Positions 51,620 through 62,868 of a stretch of DNA of 64,000 bases are shown here, piece by piece. The stretch covers positions 50,006,296-50,070,295 of the forward strand of contig OY720346.1 in the NCBI GenBank assembly GCA_963082975.1, in the 5' to 3' direction. The notes beneath the pieces are model-generated. The model ran no database searches and had not been told where the DNA came from. It was given only the letters and a program-made list of their open reading frames with translations. The DNA comes from Labia minor. Lineage: Eukaryota > Arthropoda > Insecta > Dermaptera > Spongiphoridae. The translations under genes and the position numbers were made by a program. Every line of letters begins with the position of its first letter. The first letter of the stretch is position 1.

Positions 51620-52198
51620 TATATATATATATATATTGCATTAATATTTTTTTATATTTAAAATATTTTAAAATTTTTTATTTTTTTTCAAAATAAAATT
51701 AAAAATATTTATTTTAATAATTTTTTTGAATAAAATTACGAAATATATTTATGATTGATTCCCCAACACAAAAAAAACAACAAAAATATTCAAAAAGGAA
51801 GGAATTTCACATAAATTGTTGAAAAAATTACTAATATTAAATAAATAATATTATATTAATTAAAATGTTTTGTATATTAAATTATAAATAATATAAATGT
51901 TATCTGATTATTATAAATAAAAAGAAAAAATATAAGTGTCAATATTATTTCAGAATATGTATTATAGTAATCCTTATATATATATATATATATATTATAT
52001 ATGATGTAGGATCAAATATTTTGTCAAGTAAATTTTTGAATATATTTTTCATCTTGTAATGAAAATCAAGTTATTTTAATTAATTTTTACCATTTTAGGA
52101 ATTAATAATGATTAAAAAATTGTAAAATTTTTAAAGTTTTAATAATAAATTGTATACATTTGTTAAAGGGTCGAGGGATAGCTCGATGTTCCAGGTAC
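51620..52198 (+). mobile_element. Helitron-like family B fragment (3' part)
   Basis: TTAATATTTTTTTATATTTAAA near 51641 is the family's AT-rich body, and AGGGTCGAGGGATAGCTCG near 52168 followed by ATGTTCCAGGTAC ends at C52198 before T. The terminal hairpin is CGAG/CTCG. The 5' terminus is missing. Confidence 0.6.
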
Positions 52199-52775
52199 TA
52201 ATATCATATATATGATAATTTTCTAGAGTTGTAACATGTATCATTCACATCCATTAAAATTGATATAGATCTATTAGTATATTTGTTTTTGGTGATATTT
52301 TAAATAAATTATGAGATTTTTTAAAAAATAAGTATTTAGTATTTTATTTTATTCAACTTTAGCTATAAAGAAAAAATATTATTTAAATGCAAATAAAAAT
52401 GAATAAAATTAAATAATAATAGTTTTTTCATTCATTATTTTTGTATCAATCAAGTATAAAATACACATAATTAATATAAATAAATCCCCGAGGAAATGTT
52501 ACTGAATTATTGGTTATTATTTGAATAAAATTTCATTTTTATCCCAATCATTTGTAAAATACATTTATCTCTTATAATATGTTTTTTTTTATATAATAAA
52601 TATATTAATTCATATAATACTAATGAATGAACATATTTATTAATATTATATTTAAATTCAAACATTGATTTTTGTAATATCTAGTAAAATTATCCTTCCA
52701 TATGTATTAAAATATCAAATGATTTATAAATAAAATATACTAAACATATATTATACATATATTTATATATAGGTA
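52199..52775. other. AT-rich stretch without recognised genes
   Basis: A/T-rich; nothing recognised. Confidence 0.6.
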
Positions 52776-53029
52776 CTAGCTGCTCAGAGCGCCTTCGGCG
52801 CTCTTCACACCTAGACGGGGGCTCCGCCCCCTGTACCCCCGAGTTGTACATAGTATTTGGTGGTTGAAAGTATTAAAAGGTTTTCATCCATTTTGTTTCA
52901 ATCAGTATATTACATAAAACATTCATTTCTTTTTGTGTTCTTATTTAAAAAATATATTTTAATTTAATCACTATATTAATTATATATATTATTATTGTAT
53001 ATGTTATATCTATCTACCTATGTGGCTCA

Positions 53030-53830
53030 AAGATACTCGAAAGTTCTTAGCCGCAACAACCACATTTCTCCAAGTGTCCCTATCCTGAGCCCTTATTCCA
53101 TCTCTCTTACGTCCCTTCCTACGCGTCATTGGTTTTCCAAGCGGACGTTTTCCAATCGGTCTTCCCACCAATATCTTTTTCCTCTCCCATTCTAGCCACG
53201 TGCCCTGCCTATCGCAGCTTTTTCCCTTTTATAACCCTAACTATTTCTGAAGATGCAGAGAGGCCATGCAATTTCTTGTTATACAGTCTCCCCCATTCCC
53301 CGGTGACCTCATCTTTCTTTGGCCAATAAATGCAGGGAAGAATCCTATTCTCAAACACTCTGAATCTACTCTCATCTCCCAGGGTCATAGACCATGCCTC
53401 CCACCCATATAATGCAACAGGCAAAATAATCTTTTTATATATTCCCTTTGATAATAATTTTGAAGAGATAAGCCTCTTTATTGCAGATAACAGGCGTTTC
53501 CCGATTGCAACCCCGATTTAAATTCTTCTCAAATATTATTATCCTTCGTGATTACATTCAATTTTTCAACATATTCAAATTCTACATTTTGCATCTTAAG
53601 ATTTTGTATGTTAATACTCTTCCTCTTTGTTACTAAATATTTTTTCTTATCACTATTAATTTCAAACCTCCATTAAATTTTCCTCGCTATCTGTAATTGC
53701 AATTGCCGAATCTCCTATTATATTTAAGTCGTCTGAGTAACCTAATATTTTACAATTGATTTCCGCATCTTATTCTTTCTTTACTACCTTCAAGAGAAAT
53801 TTGAAGATTGAAAATTTGAAAAAGTTTATC
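53030..53830 (-). pseudogene. Captured non-LTR reverse-transcriptase fragment in Helitron H3
   Basis: The minus strand has a SDDLNIIGDSAIAITDSEEN block (catalytic YADD-type, with S for A) near 53680-53740. It is followed by KRLLSAIKRLISSKLLSKG, then MPVALYGWEAWSMTLGDES and ENRILPCIYWPKKDEVTGEW, then DRDTWRNVVVAAKNFRV near 53040-53100. The segment is broken by stops and short deletions but longer than in H1/H2, which look like shortened derivatives. Confidence 0.82.
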
Positions 53831-55509
53831 CGGATCTATTGAGTTATGTGTATGTTTTACTAAAGTCTACAAATAATTAGTGAACAGAAATATTGAATTC
53901 GCGGTTTTGTTCCTAATATCTGTCATAATGAAAATATCTTAATTAATGTTGGTCGATTTGGCCTGAACCCGCAATGATATCTCCTAATATTTCCTCCGCC
54001 TATAGTTTATAAGTATTGTATATGTTATAATAGAGTATAATATTTCTTGATCATTACATTTTGGTATTTTATTTTCATTGCTAGATTATTATTGAATATT
54101 TTTAATTATAATGAAACTTGAGAAAATGCAAAAATAGAGACTTGAGACAATTTATAAAAATTAACGGTATAAAACTATAGATAAATTATCAATATATACA
54201 TTCATTAATAGTATTAATTTAAATTAATTGATTTATTTGTTTTTTTATTATTAAGTTCATTTATTAATTTTTTTAGATCATAGTTATTTTCCTTAAAAGA
54301 AACTTAAATTCTGTTGTGCTAGGGGATTTGAAAATTATTCGTCGCAATATGAAGATTTCGCTTACAGTTTCTGTCATGTCCGACCTCCATCCAACAGTTA
54401 TTTTCTGTTAAGTTTTTTGCTTCTCTTAATGATGTGATCTATATATTTAATTTTTTTTGATTCATTATAATAAAATTTAAACAAATAAAAATTTTTACTT
54501 TGTTAATTTATATAAATTTCAATATTAACTGATTGTGAGTGATACGCTTAGCCAATACTCTGAATAATTTGTGTACAAAAATATTGAATGTTCTTAGCGA
54601 GATTTGATATAATGTTGTACGATTTGTCCTAAATCTGAATTAGAAGAAAATTATAAATTGCATTAAAATGAGACCTTTTAGAATAAATTATTTAATTGAA
54701 ATGATATTTAAATATAAGAATTTAAAAAAATATTATATTCTTTGTTTGGCAATTGTTATTTAATTATGTGCAACATGTTTCGACTTGCACAGAGCATCGT
54801 TATTTTTTATTAATATCACATAATAAAAATGAATCTTTTAAACATAATAAATAAAAAAGACATTTTAATAAATTTAAAAAATATACCCAATTTAAAAATG
54901 TCAAAAATTTAAAACAACTTTATATCATCATATTTTAATTTTTATATAATATATATATATTTAGTAATTAATAATAGAGTAATTAAATTAAAATAAAAAA
55001 CAAAGATAATATAATTCAGTCATTTTAATTCAGGTTAAATAATATTTTTTTTTATTATTCAATGATAAAATTTATATATTATTATATATATATTATAGAA
55101 AAGAAGAAATATTCAATTAAATAAAAAATAATTTAAGATAAAAATATGATCTAATAAATATTTTAATTAAATTGAGAACTTTTAGAATAAATTATTTAAT
55201 TGAATTGATATTTGTATATTAGAATTTAAAATAAAAAGGGAAATATTATAATAATTCTTCGATTGGGAATCTCTATGATAATTCATTGTTTGAAATGATT
55301 CCGCTAGGCCGACAGTGAGCCGCGAGCTGCTCTTGAATGAACAACACGGAGAATTATATAAACTTTAAAAAATTAATTTCTGCGGTTATTGATAAGATAT
55401 TAATAAAATTTATAGCCTATGTTACTCTAGAGGTATATAAGAATATTCTGATGTAATTTCAAAGAAATCGGTTCAGCCAATTCTGAGTCTATAAAATAGT
55501 AATTTTCCG

Positions 55510-55510
<1 letters not shown>

Positions 55511-55588
<78 letters not shown>
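55511..55588 (+). repeat. (AGAC)n microsatellite
   Basis: About 19 uninterrupted ACAG units (78 bases) within the 5' region of H3. Such runs at this place are known in insect Helitrons and related repeats. Confidence 0.97.
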
Positions 55589-55702
55589 GTGAAAAATTCT
55601 AAAGTCACTTTTGGATTCTAGAGGTCATGAAACGCGAAGATATGCAAAAATTTTTAAATTCTGAGCAATGTGCAGACAAAAACCTTTTTTTATATATATA
55701 GA

Positions 55703-56860
55703 TATATAGTATAAATAGTTTAGTAAATTTTATTTAAATAAATTATGAGATTTAAATAATTTTTTTATTTGTATATTGTATATAGAGAGATAAAAATTAA
55801 TTAGTATATATACACACACACTAAATTCTAAAACAATATAAAAAGAAAATCCCTTCATTTTTAAATGATTAAACAGAAGAGTGAGAGTAAAAACAATGCG
55901 AAAGTAATTTCCAACTCTGCCCATTATATGATTTGGTTTAATATGCAATATCTTATTAATTTTTAGAAATAGTTGAGCTGAATTGTGTGTGAATGATCAT
56001 TTTGATTAAGTTTAATTCTCTCTTAAAAGTAATTGAAGATAAATTGGAGGGAGAGGATTTCTATTAAATTTTAAAAAAATAAAAATATTAGGTCAATACT
56101 TATCCAAATATAAAAGAAATAGAGAAATAAAGAAATATTTATTATTTCGAATTCAATGAATTTCACATAGTTATCATAAAACTAGATAGTCATGTTTGTG
56201 CCATTATTTTATAAGAATTCTTTGTAGAAAAATGATAATTCAAGAAAACATTAAAAAATAATATCATATCAATATATCTTATGAATTTATGTTTTTTTAA
56301 ATTATAAAATTCACTTTTAATATTTATGTGAAAAAAATGAGTGTATCGAAATATTAATTAATATTTACCAATTAAATCTATTTTTTAAAAAAAAAAAAAA
56401 ATAAATATCAATTTTCAGAATAACATTGCAATTTAAATGTTTATTTCTTTGGGCTATTCATTTCATTTTCCAACCATGTAGGAAAACGAATTTAATTATA
56501 AAATGAACAGGTGTGATTCGATATTAATAAAAATATAATATCAGAGAAATTGCAAAAGGGAAAGAGATTTACAGGTAAATATTTTATTATATAGATAAAG
56601 TTATATCTAATAATCATAAAGAAAAAGTTATTTGGATTATACAAATAAATGTAAAATAAGAAAATCATGTTAAAAATAAAAATTATTATCATTTCAATTC
56701 ATAAAATCGATATGTTTTAATTTGCGATTTATATAGAATATAACATAAAACAAAGAGAGAGAGAGAAATCAATGGATGAAAAAATAAAAATAAATAAAAT
56801 AATATTTAATAATTAAAAATGAAATATTAATAAAATCCAAAAAATATCTTTTTAACCAGC
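55703..56860. other. AT-rich stretch without recognised genes
   Basis: A/T-rich, including the GAGAGAGAGA tract at 56755-56767 and the target region of the second RTE copy. Nothing recognised. Confidence 0.6.
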
Positions 56861-56985
56861 AATAAAATACCGTTGGGTTCTCCACCATGTCGTGGTGGGG
56901 GGACTTGAGTGCTCACGTGATTCCTCGGGCCATGCCGGCGGTAGCGTAGCTACCGGTAGGGCCTCCCAAGCCGGACGGGCCGAGG

Positions 56986-57048
56986 ATGAGGAGTCAGACG
57001 AAGAGAGAATCCCTGGTCCTCCAGGTTGGGGGTTTTATGGAGGGCTAG
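56986..57048 (+). CDS. 20-codon upstream frame of the second RTE copy
   Basis: ATG at 56986, stop TAG at 57046. It encodes the same peptide as in the first copy. Its ATGAG start overlaps the TGA that closes the long frame upstream. Confidence 0.4.
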   Translation: MRSQTKRESLVLQVGGFMEG

Positions 57049-59924
57049 CAACCCACATATAGAAAAAAAAAAACGCAAGCTCACAGAACCAATAAAAGAA
57101 AGCCGGACGGATTTACAACCTTAACAACCACTGCACGAAATAAAAAAAAACGACTTTGGAAAACTGACTGGATTAAATTTGCTACATGGAACATAACATC
57201 ATGGACCGGGAAAGAACAGGACATCCTTACGGAGCTTAATAACTTCCGAATTGATATCTGCGCCATATCCGAGACCAAGAAAAAGGGAACTGGATCCACT
57301 AAAATTGACAACTTTATTTTTGTCTACTCGGGAAGGAAGAAGGAGGAAAGAGCGACGGCAGGAGTAGGTCTTTTAATACACGAAAAGTTCGCAAATAACA
57401 TACATGACATTCAATACTTTGACGAAAGAATCTTACAAATCATCTTGAAGTTCCCCAACTCTACCTGGCACCTATTAAGTGTCTATGCTCCTGATATATC
57501 AAAAACAAAAGAGCAGAGAGAGTCTTTTTATGAGGAGCTTCACAATGTGATAAGTCGAGTACCTAAAGATTCGAAATTAATCCTGATGGGCGATCTGAAC
57601 GCCAGAATAGGGAACAGTGTAATACCGGGTGTAAAACAACGATTCAATGAGAGAACTACCAATGACAATGGTGATCTTCTGATAAATCTGTGCGCCATGA
57701 ATTCTTTGAGAATTAATAACACCTTCTTCAAACACAAAGATATCCATAAATTAACATGGGGAAACAGTAGAGGTCAGGAGTCAACCATTGATTACATTAT
57801 CACCAACAGAAACATCCATCCTACACAAGTCTTAGACGTTCGAGCCCATAGAACAGTGGATATTGGAAGTGATCATAAGTTAGTAACTGGAAAGCTACGT
57901 TTATCAGCCCAGCTGGGAAGAAAACCGAAACCTATTATGATCACAAAGTTCAATATAGAATCTTTTCAACAAGAGAGTATAAAACACCTTTACTCATCCA
58001 GACTTTCGCAGAAATTAAAAGAAACTCACAATCTAGAAGAAGAACCCATAGATCAACAGTGGGAAAAAATTAAATCAATCATTCTATGCTCTGCATATGA
58101 AGCATTGGGAAAGCGCAGAGTAGGTCAAGACATCACCAAAAATTCAACACCTTGGTATACGCCAGAAATTAAAACTCTAGCTCAGGAAAAGAGGAAAGCC
58201 TACAGGGACTACATGGCAACGCCATCTAAAGAGAAAAAAGAAATGTACGTTGAAGTGAGGAATAGAGTAAACTCGAAAGTACGGAAAATAAAAGAAGAAT
58301 TCTGGCAAAGATTTACAAATGGGATGGAAAACGACCTCTATGGTGCTCAAAAGAAGGTGTGGAAGATTCTGAAAAAACCAGAAAAGAGACAAATGAACTT
58401 TTTACAACCAACAAGATAAAAATCCATGAATGGGAACAATATTTTAAGACCCTATACTCTGCCCAATATTATGATACCCCTGCTATTGTATCCACACACA
58501 TAACATCTGATGATACATTCATATCAATCGAGGACGTCTCCCAAGAAATAGGGAAGTTGAAAAATAGAAAGGCACCGGGGCCAGACGACATTTCAAACGA
58601 GATGCTGAAATACGGAGGTCCTATATTAACGAAACACCTAACAACTATGTTCCAAAAGATCATCAGAGAATGCATGGTGCCTGAAGAGTGGAGGAAAAGC
58701 ATCACAATACCGGTATTTAAAAAAGGCACAAAAACAGACCCCGAAAACTATAGAGGAATAACATTGCTGAACACTACTGCAAAACTATTCTCCAAAACAA
58801 TCTTAAACATCCTTCTAAAGTTTATCTCTCCAAGAGAAGAACAACAAGGATTCAGGAAGAATAGATCCACTACAGATGCTATCTTTATCATTAGGCAACT
58901 GGTGGAAAAAGCAATAGAATTTAATAAACCGGCATATCTCTGCTTTGTCGATCTCTCCAAGGCATTCGATCGGGTTAGACTAAAGGACGTGATAGAATGC
59001 CTACTCAAGAGGGGAGTTCCTCCTAACATCATTAAAATCATTCAAAATCTAAACACCGGCAACTCAACATGCATTAAGTCCGACCACGAAACATCTGAAC
59101 CCATCAACATATTCTGTGGAATTAGACAGGGAGATGCACTAAGCCCAATGTTATTCAACTTAATAATGGATGACATAATTGATAACCTTCCCAAACACCT
59201 AGGATACAAAATGGGAAACCATCCCTTACCTGTAGTATGTTACGCCGATGACGCGGTCCTTTTAGCAGAAAGTGAGAACGACCTTCAGCTCCTTCTAGAC
59301 AATTTTTCCAACAACTCAGTTCGGCTTAACATGCAAGTTTCCACCACCAAAACTAAGTGCATGGTGATTGCGAAAGCTTCTCCAAGATGTCGTTTAAATA
59401 TTAACAACAGTCTTATCGAACAAGTCTCAAATTTCAACTATTTGGGAGTTCAGATTTCCAACCAACGCAATCTTGGAGAGGAAGTAAAAACGCAAGTGAC
59501 CAAAGGAGCGAAAGTGTCTGGATGCCTACACAATCTTATATGGAAGAATAAGTATATGACTTCAGAAAGTAAGGTGCGAATATACAAAACCTGTGTTAGA
59601 CCAATAGTCACTTATGGGGCTGAGTCAAGAGCAGATACAACTGTCACAAAACAATTTCTCCGAACAACTGAGATGAAGATTGTGAGGGCTATTCATGGCA
59701 AAACACTGAATGATAAGATCCGCAGTGAACACCTAAGAGAAATAAGCCGACTCCAGGACATAGTCGAATGGGTGGACATGAGAAGGAAATGCTGGGCCGC
59801 TCACGTGGACAGAATGGAAGATGTCAGACTCCCCAAAATCGTAGCTACCAATCGTCCTGATGGGGTCAGAAGTCGAGGAAGACCAAAAAAAAGATGGAAG
59901 GAGAGTTTTCATCACGACGTCTGA
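57026..59924 (+). pseudogene. RTE endonuclease-reverse transcriptase, one-base deletion
   Basis: The endonuclease half is open to 58419 and the reverse-transcriptase half from about 58359 to 59924. The break is a run of six A at 58372-58377 where the intact copy has seven, so the frame shifts right after VWKILKK, between the endonuclease and the reverse transcriptase. Seven amino-acid differences from the intact copy were counted, for example A for E in DYMETP and Y for F in HLGFKMG. All catalytic motifs, including YADD, are preserved. Sequencing error in a homopolymer is a possible alternative explanation. Confidence 0.93.
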
Positions 59925-60430
59925 GACAGATATTGGTGGAACAGGTGCTTGCACCTATACAGAAGAGGAAGAAGAAGAAGAAGAATAAAATACCGTTGTT
60001 AGTTTTGTCCGAACATCCAAGGTGAAATTTACTAATTTAACATTTGCTGTTTATTAATTGGACCCAATAGAAATAAATACACCAATACTTCGCTTTGCGT
60101 CGCTTCGTTTTGCATTTTTCAAAGTTGCGTCGTAGTACTAATTTTTAGTACTAATTTTCATTTTAGATTTTCGAGGTGGCGTTGTTTTGGGTTCGAGTCT
60201 TAAATTATTATTTTTTTATTTTTTTAAATTTTCTTTTTTTTCTAAAAGATGGTACCACTTTTGTTTCTAATTCCGCCTTACCAAAAGTGGGCGATTCTCT
60301 TTATAACTGAAAATCAACGGAATTTTATTACAATTTTATTTTCACTTTGTTCTGATAATTTTAGAGTTCAGTATCAATTATGCAGTGTGTTGTGCTTTTT
60401 GTAACGTTTTAATTAGTGTGTTGTGCTTTT

Positions 60431-61110
60431 TTTACCGACCGACGATAGTAAGGGAGGTATTGTTTTCACACCAAATTTCACATGTGGAGATTTTTACATA
60501 TCTCCACGAATCATGCATTTTCTTAACAGAAAAAAGTATTTTTAGCATGATGTCTGTCCGTCCGTCCGTCCGTCCGTCTGTCCGTCCGTCTGTCCGTCCG
60601 TATAGATGTGTACAGCCTGAACGGCTTAACGGATTTTGATGAAATTTGGTATGTTTACTTAATGCATCAGTGGGATGAATTGATCAACTTTTGGTGCAAA
60701 TCCGGAAACCGGAAGTGGTAGTATTAGCGATCGACGATAAGAAGGGAAGGGTTATTTTCGCACCAAATTTCACATAAGGAGATTTTTTTACATATCACCA
60801 CGAATGTATTGATTTTATCCTCGGGAAAAATCATCTTCATTATGTTTTTCTTAATTTAAAATTATATGACGTCACCCAGCCCTTCATGACGTCGCAGCCT
60901 CGGATAACGCCGGCAACGCCGGCTACTTCAGCTATATATTATAAATAAAATAAAATTAAAAATATTTATGTTTATATCCATTTCTGTTTTTTATTACATT
61001 AATAGATATATTAAAATTATTTGAAATTGTTTCTGTAGCTGGAAATTAATTTATTTCAAACCGTCGGTCGGTTCGGACCTGGCCACAGGTCAACTTATTT
61101 TAAAAGAGAA
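60431..61110 (+). mobile_element. Helitron-like family B interior (B5-related)
   Basis: ACCGACCGACGATAGTAAGG, the TCCG microsatellite at 60553-60602, GTGTACAGCCTGAACGGC, and GGTCGGTTCGGACCTGG near 61066 appear in the same order as on the minus strand of B5. The family termini TCTTATC and GGTAC were not found at its borders. Confidence 0.7.
60553..60602 (+). repeat. (TCCG)n/(TCTG)n microsatellite
   Basis: About twelve tetranucleotide units with two TCTG variants, in the same position as the CGGA run of B5. Confidence 0.95.
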
Positions 61111-61218
61111 TAATACATTTTTACATGGTTTGCTATAGAAAATCTTAATTCGCTTTGCGTCGTTTCAATTTGCGCCGTGTTTTTTGGAACATGGCCCCGA
61201 CGCAAAGTGAGGTATTGG

Positions 61219-61959
61219 AAAAAAATATTTACACAAAATTAATTATAATAGATAGAAAATTATATATTATTATTATTATTATTATTCGATTTTTTTGCTC
61301 TTAATGCTGGTAAATTTTCACCTATCCTCTTTTGGTCTTTTTTGGGATATATTAGTATTATTATTATTATTATTTTTATTATAGTAAAAAAAAATAATTA
61401 TATAAAGAAATAAAATAACTTAGGTTATGTTAACCTAACTAAATATAGATATATTAATTAATTCAAGTGAGTTAAGTATAAAATGATGTCTACAACATTT
61501 CATTGCTTCTCATATAACGTTAAAGTAGAGCTATACAGGTATTAATGGCCACACAGTTCATAACCTGTCTACTAATTTTATGGGGAACATTTACGCGCAT
61601 GTTTCAAAACCACTTAATAATATAATGATAATTAATTAGAAATAATCATCTAAAACAGTAATATGTTTAATAAATTTCAATTTATTTTTCATTAAAAAAA
61701 CGAATCGTTGGTAATAGAGATACCTACATTTTGAACATTAAGTTTATAATTCATATATATATATTTTTAATAATACAATAAATTCTTTTAATTGCCAATA
61801 GTAAAACCTATAGTTTAAAAATTTCTAGTATAATTTTATATATATTTTATGTTTAGCTATAAAATAGAAACAAATTTTAATGCAAATTTTTCTAATATAT
61901 ATTTTACCTACCTATATGTTATTGATTATATATCATTCATAGATAAATATATAATTATA
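61219..61959. other. AT-rich stretch without recognised genes
   Basis: ATT repeats at 61267-61285 and 61350-61372; otherwise A/T-rich with nothing recognised. Confidence 0.6.
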
Positions 61960-62868
61960 TCTTATTATACTACCAAAAATTGTATACGTATATATATTTG
62001 TATTTTTGAAATATTAAAACACTGAAAGGAGGTTTTTGAAATTCACACCATAGATAATTTTTATAAAGCGAAATCCATCTGTATTGGTTTCAGCCTCGGG
62101 AAAAATCAACTTTATTCGTTTTTTCTTAATTTAAAATAGAAAATTTAAATGACATCAGCAACAGCTTATAAAATACAAAATATTATAAATAAAATTAAAA
62201 ATATTTACGTTGTTTCCATATCTGACTTTCAGTGCATTAATACGTTCTTCTATTATATCTTATATATTATTAGCTTTTATTATTTAAAATTGATTCAGAA
62301 AGTTTATTAGTTTTCTTAATTTAAAATAGGAAATTTAAATGACGTCAGCAACTACGCCAGACTGCTTCCTTAAATACAAAATATTATAAATATAATTAAA
62401 ATCAAATTACGAAATATATATTATGTTATATCTACAGGCCATATATTTTTTGTGTTTCAGTGCATTAATACGCACATTTAAAGGGTGTATATTTTCTGAC
62501 TATTTTTTTTTAATTTATGTTCTTTTAAATTATTTGAAGATGCCATTGGGTGAGAGGCTAGCCTCGCTGTATCACATTCACATGGTCCCGGTTCCAAGTC
62601 CCGGGCCTGCCAAGGGAATATCTCTATCTGGGGTGTATGGGACGGAGTCAACCCAGCCTCCGGGATCAACATTGGGGAATAGCTACTTGATAAAAAGTAG
62701 CGCCTCGAATCAAGAAAATCAAGGTAAAGGTTGATATGACTCGTTCTACTGATCATAGGACACCTCATTGATATAACCGACTTGATAGGCGTTGTCCTTG
62801 CGTAGGACGTACAAAAGTCAGAGGTTTTTTTTTTAATTATTTGAACGGGGGCTCGGTGAAACAGGTAC
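61960..62868 (+). mobile_element. Helitron-like family B, diverged copy B6 with nested SINE
   Basis: Starts TCTTATTATACTACCAAAAA after A61959 and ends CGGTGAAACAGGTAC before T62869. The interior includes two copies of a CTTAATTTAAAATAGRAAATT block (near 62125 and 62315). The SINE at 62539-62834 interrupts the 3' half. It shares the GTAC end with B2, B3, B4 and B5. Confidence 0.72.
62539..62834 (+). mobile_element. tRNA-derived SINE, copy 4
   Basis: It has the head GATGCCATTGGGTGAGAGGC, a B-box-like CGGTTCCAAGTCCCGG, the common body, and a run of about 10 T's as tail. The 11-bp direct repeat AATTATTTGAA at 62528-62538 and 62835-62845 is its target duplication inside the Helitron-like element. 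It was therefore inserted after B6. Confidence 0.92.

Larger units (their letters stand above)
52776..55702 (-). mobile_element. Canonical Helitron, older and longer copy H3 (2927 bp)
   Basis: Minus strand: TCTATATATATAAAAAAAGG at 55702 and CTAG at 52779-52776, flanked by A and T. The 3' hairpin AGAGCGCCGAAGGCGCTCT is a perfect 8-bp stem 10 bases before the end. Compared with H1/H2 it keeps a longer 5' block with an AGAC microsatellite and a longer captured reverse-transcriptase fragment (about 53030-53830), but is more diverged elsewhere. No Rep/helicase frame found, so it is also non-autonomous. Confidence 0.93.
56876..59983 (+). mobile_element. RTE-type non-LTR retrotransposon, second copy with a frameshift
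   Basis: A 15-bp direct repeat AATAAAATACCGTTG at 56861-56875 and 59984-59998 flanks it. The body matches the 30295-33413 copy almost base for base, including the 5' UTR and the GAA tail. Relative to that copy the 5' end lacks only a few bases, and the last six bases of the left duplication (CCGTTG) equal the element's own 5' sequence, which suggests microhomology at the 5' junction. Confidence 0.95.
60082..61218. mobile_element. Unclassified element with CCAATACTTCGCTTTGCGTCG-like inverted ends
   Basis: CCAATACTTCGCTTTGCG at 60082 faces the complement of CCAATACCTCACTTTGCG at 61218. Further TTTGCGTCG and TTGCGCCG motifs lie inside both ends, an arrangement of repeated subterminal motifs. 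A tRNA-like GGGTTCGAGTCTT occurs near 60167. The interior 60431-61110 is B5-like Helitron sequence, perhaps a nested insertion whose ends are lost. No transposase frame and no sure duplication. Confidence 0.5.

Noticed and set aside
55511..55588. CRISPR-like array
   Set aside because: It is a plain ACAG microsatellite without spacers, in a eukaryotic context.
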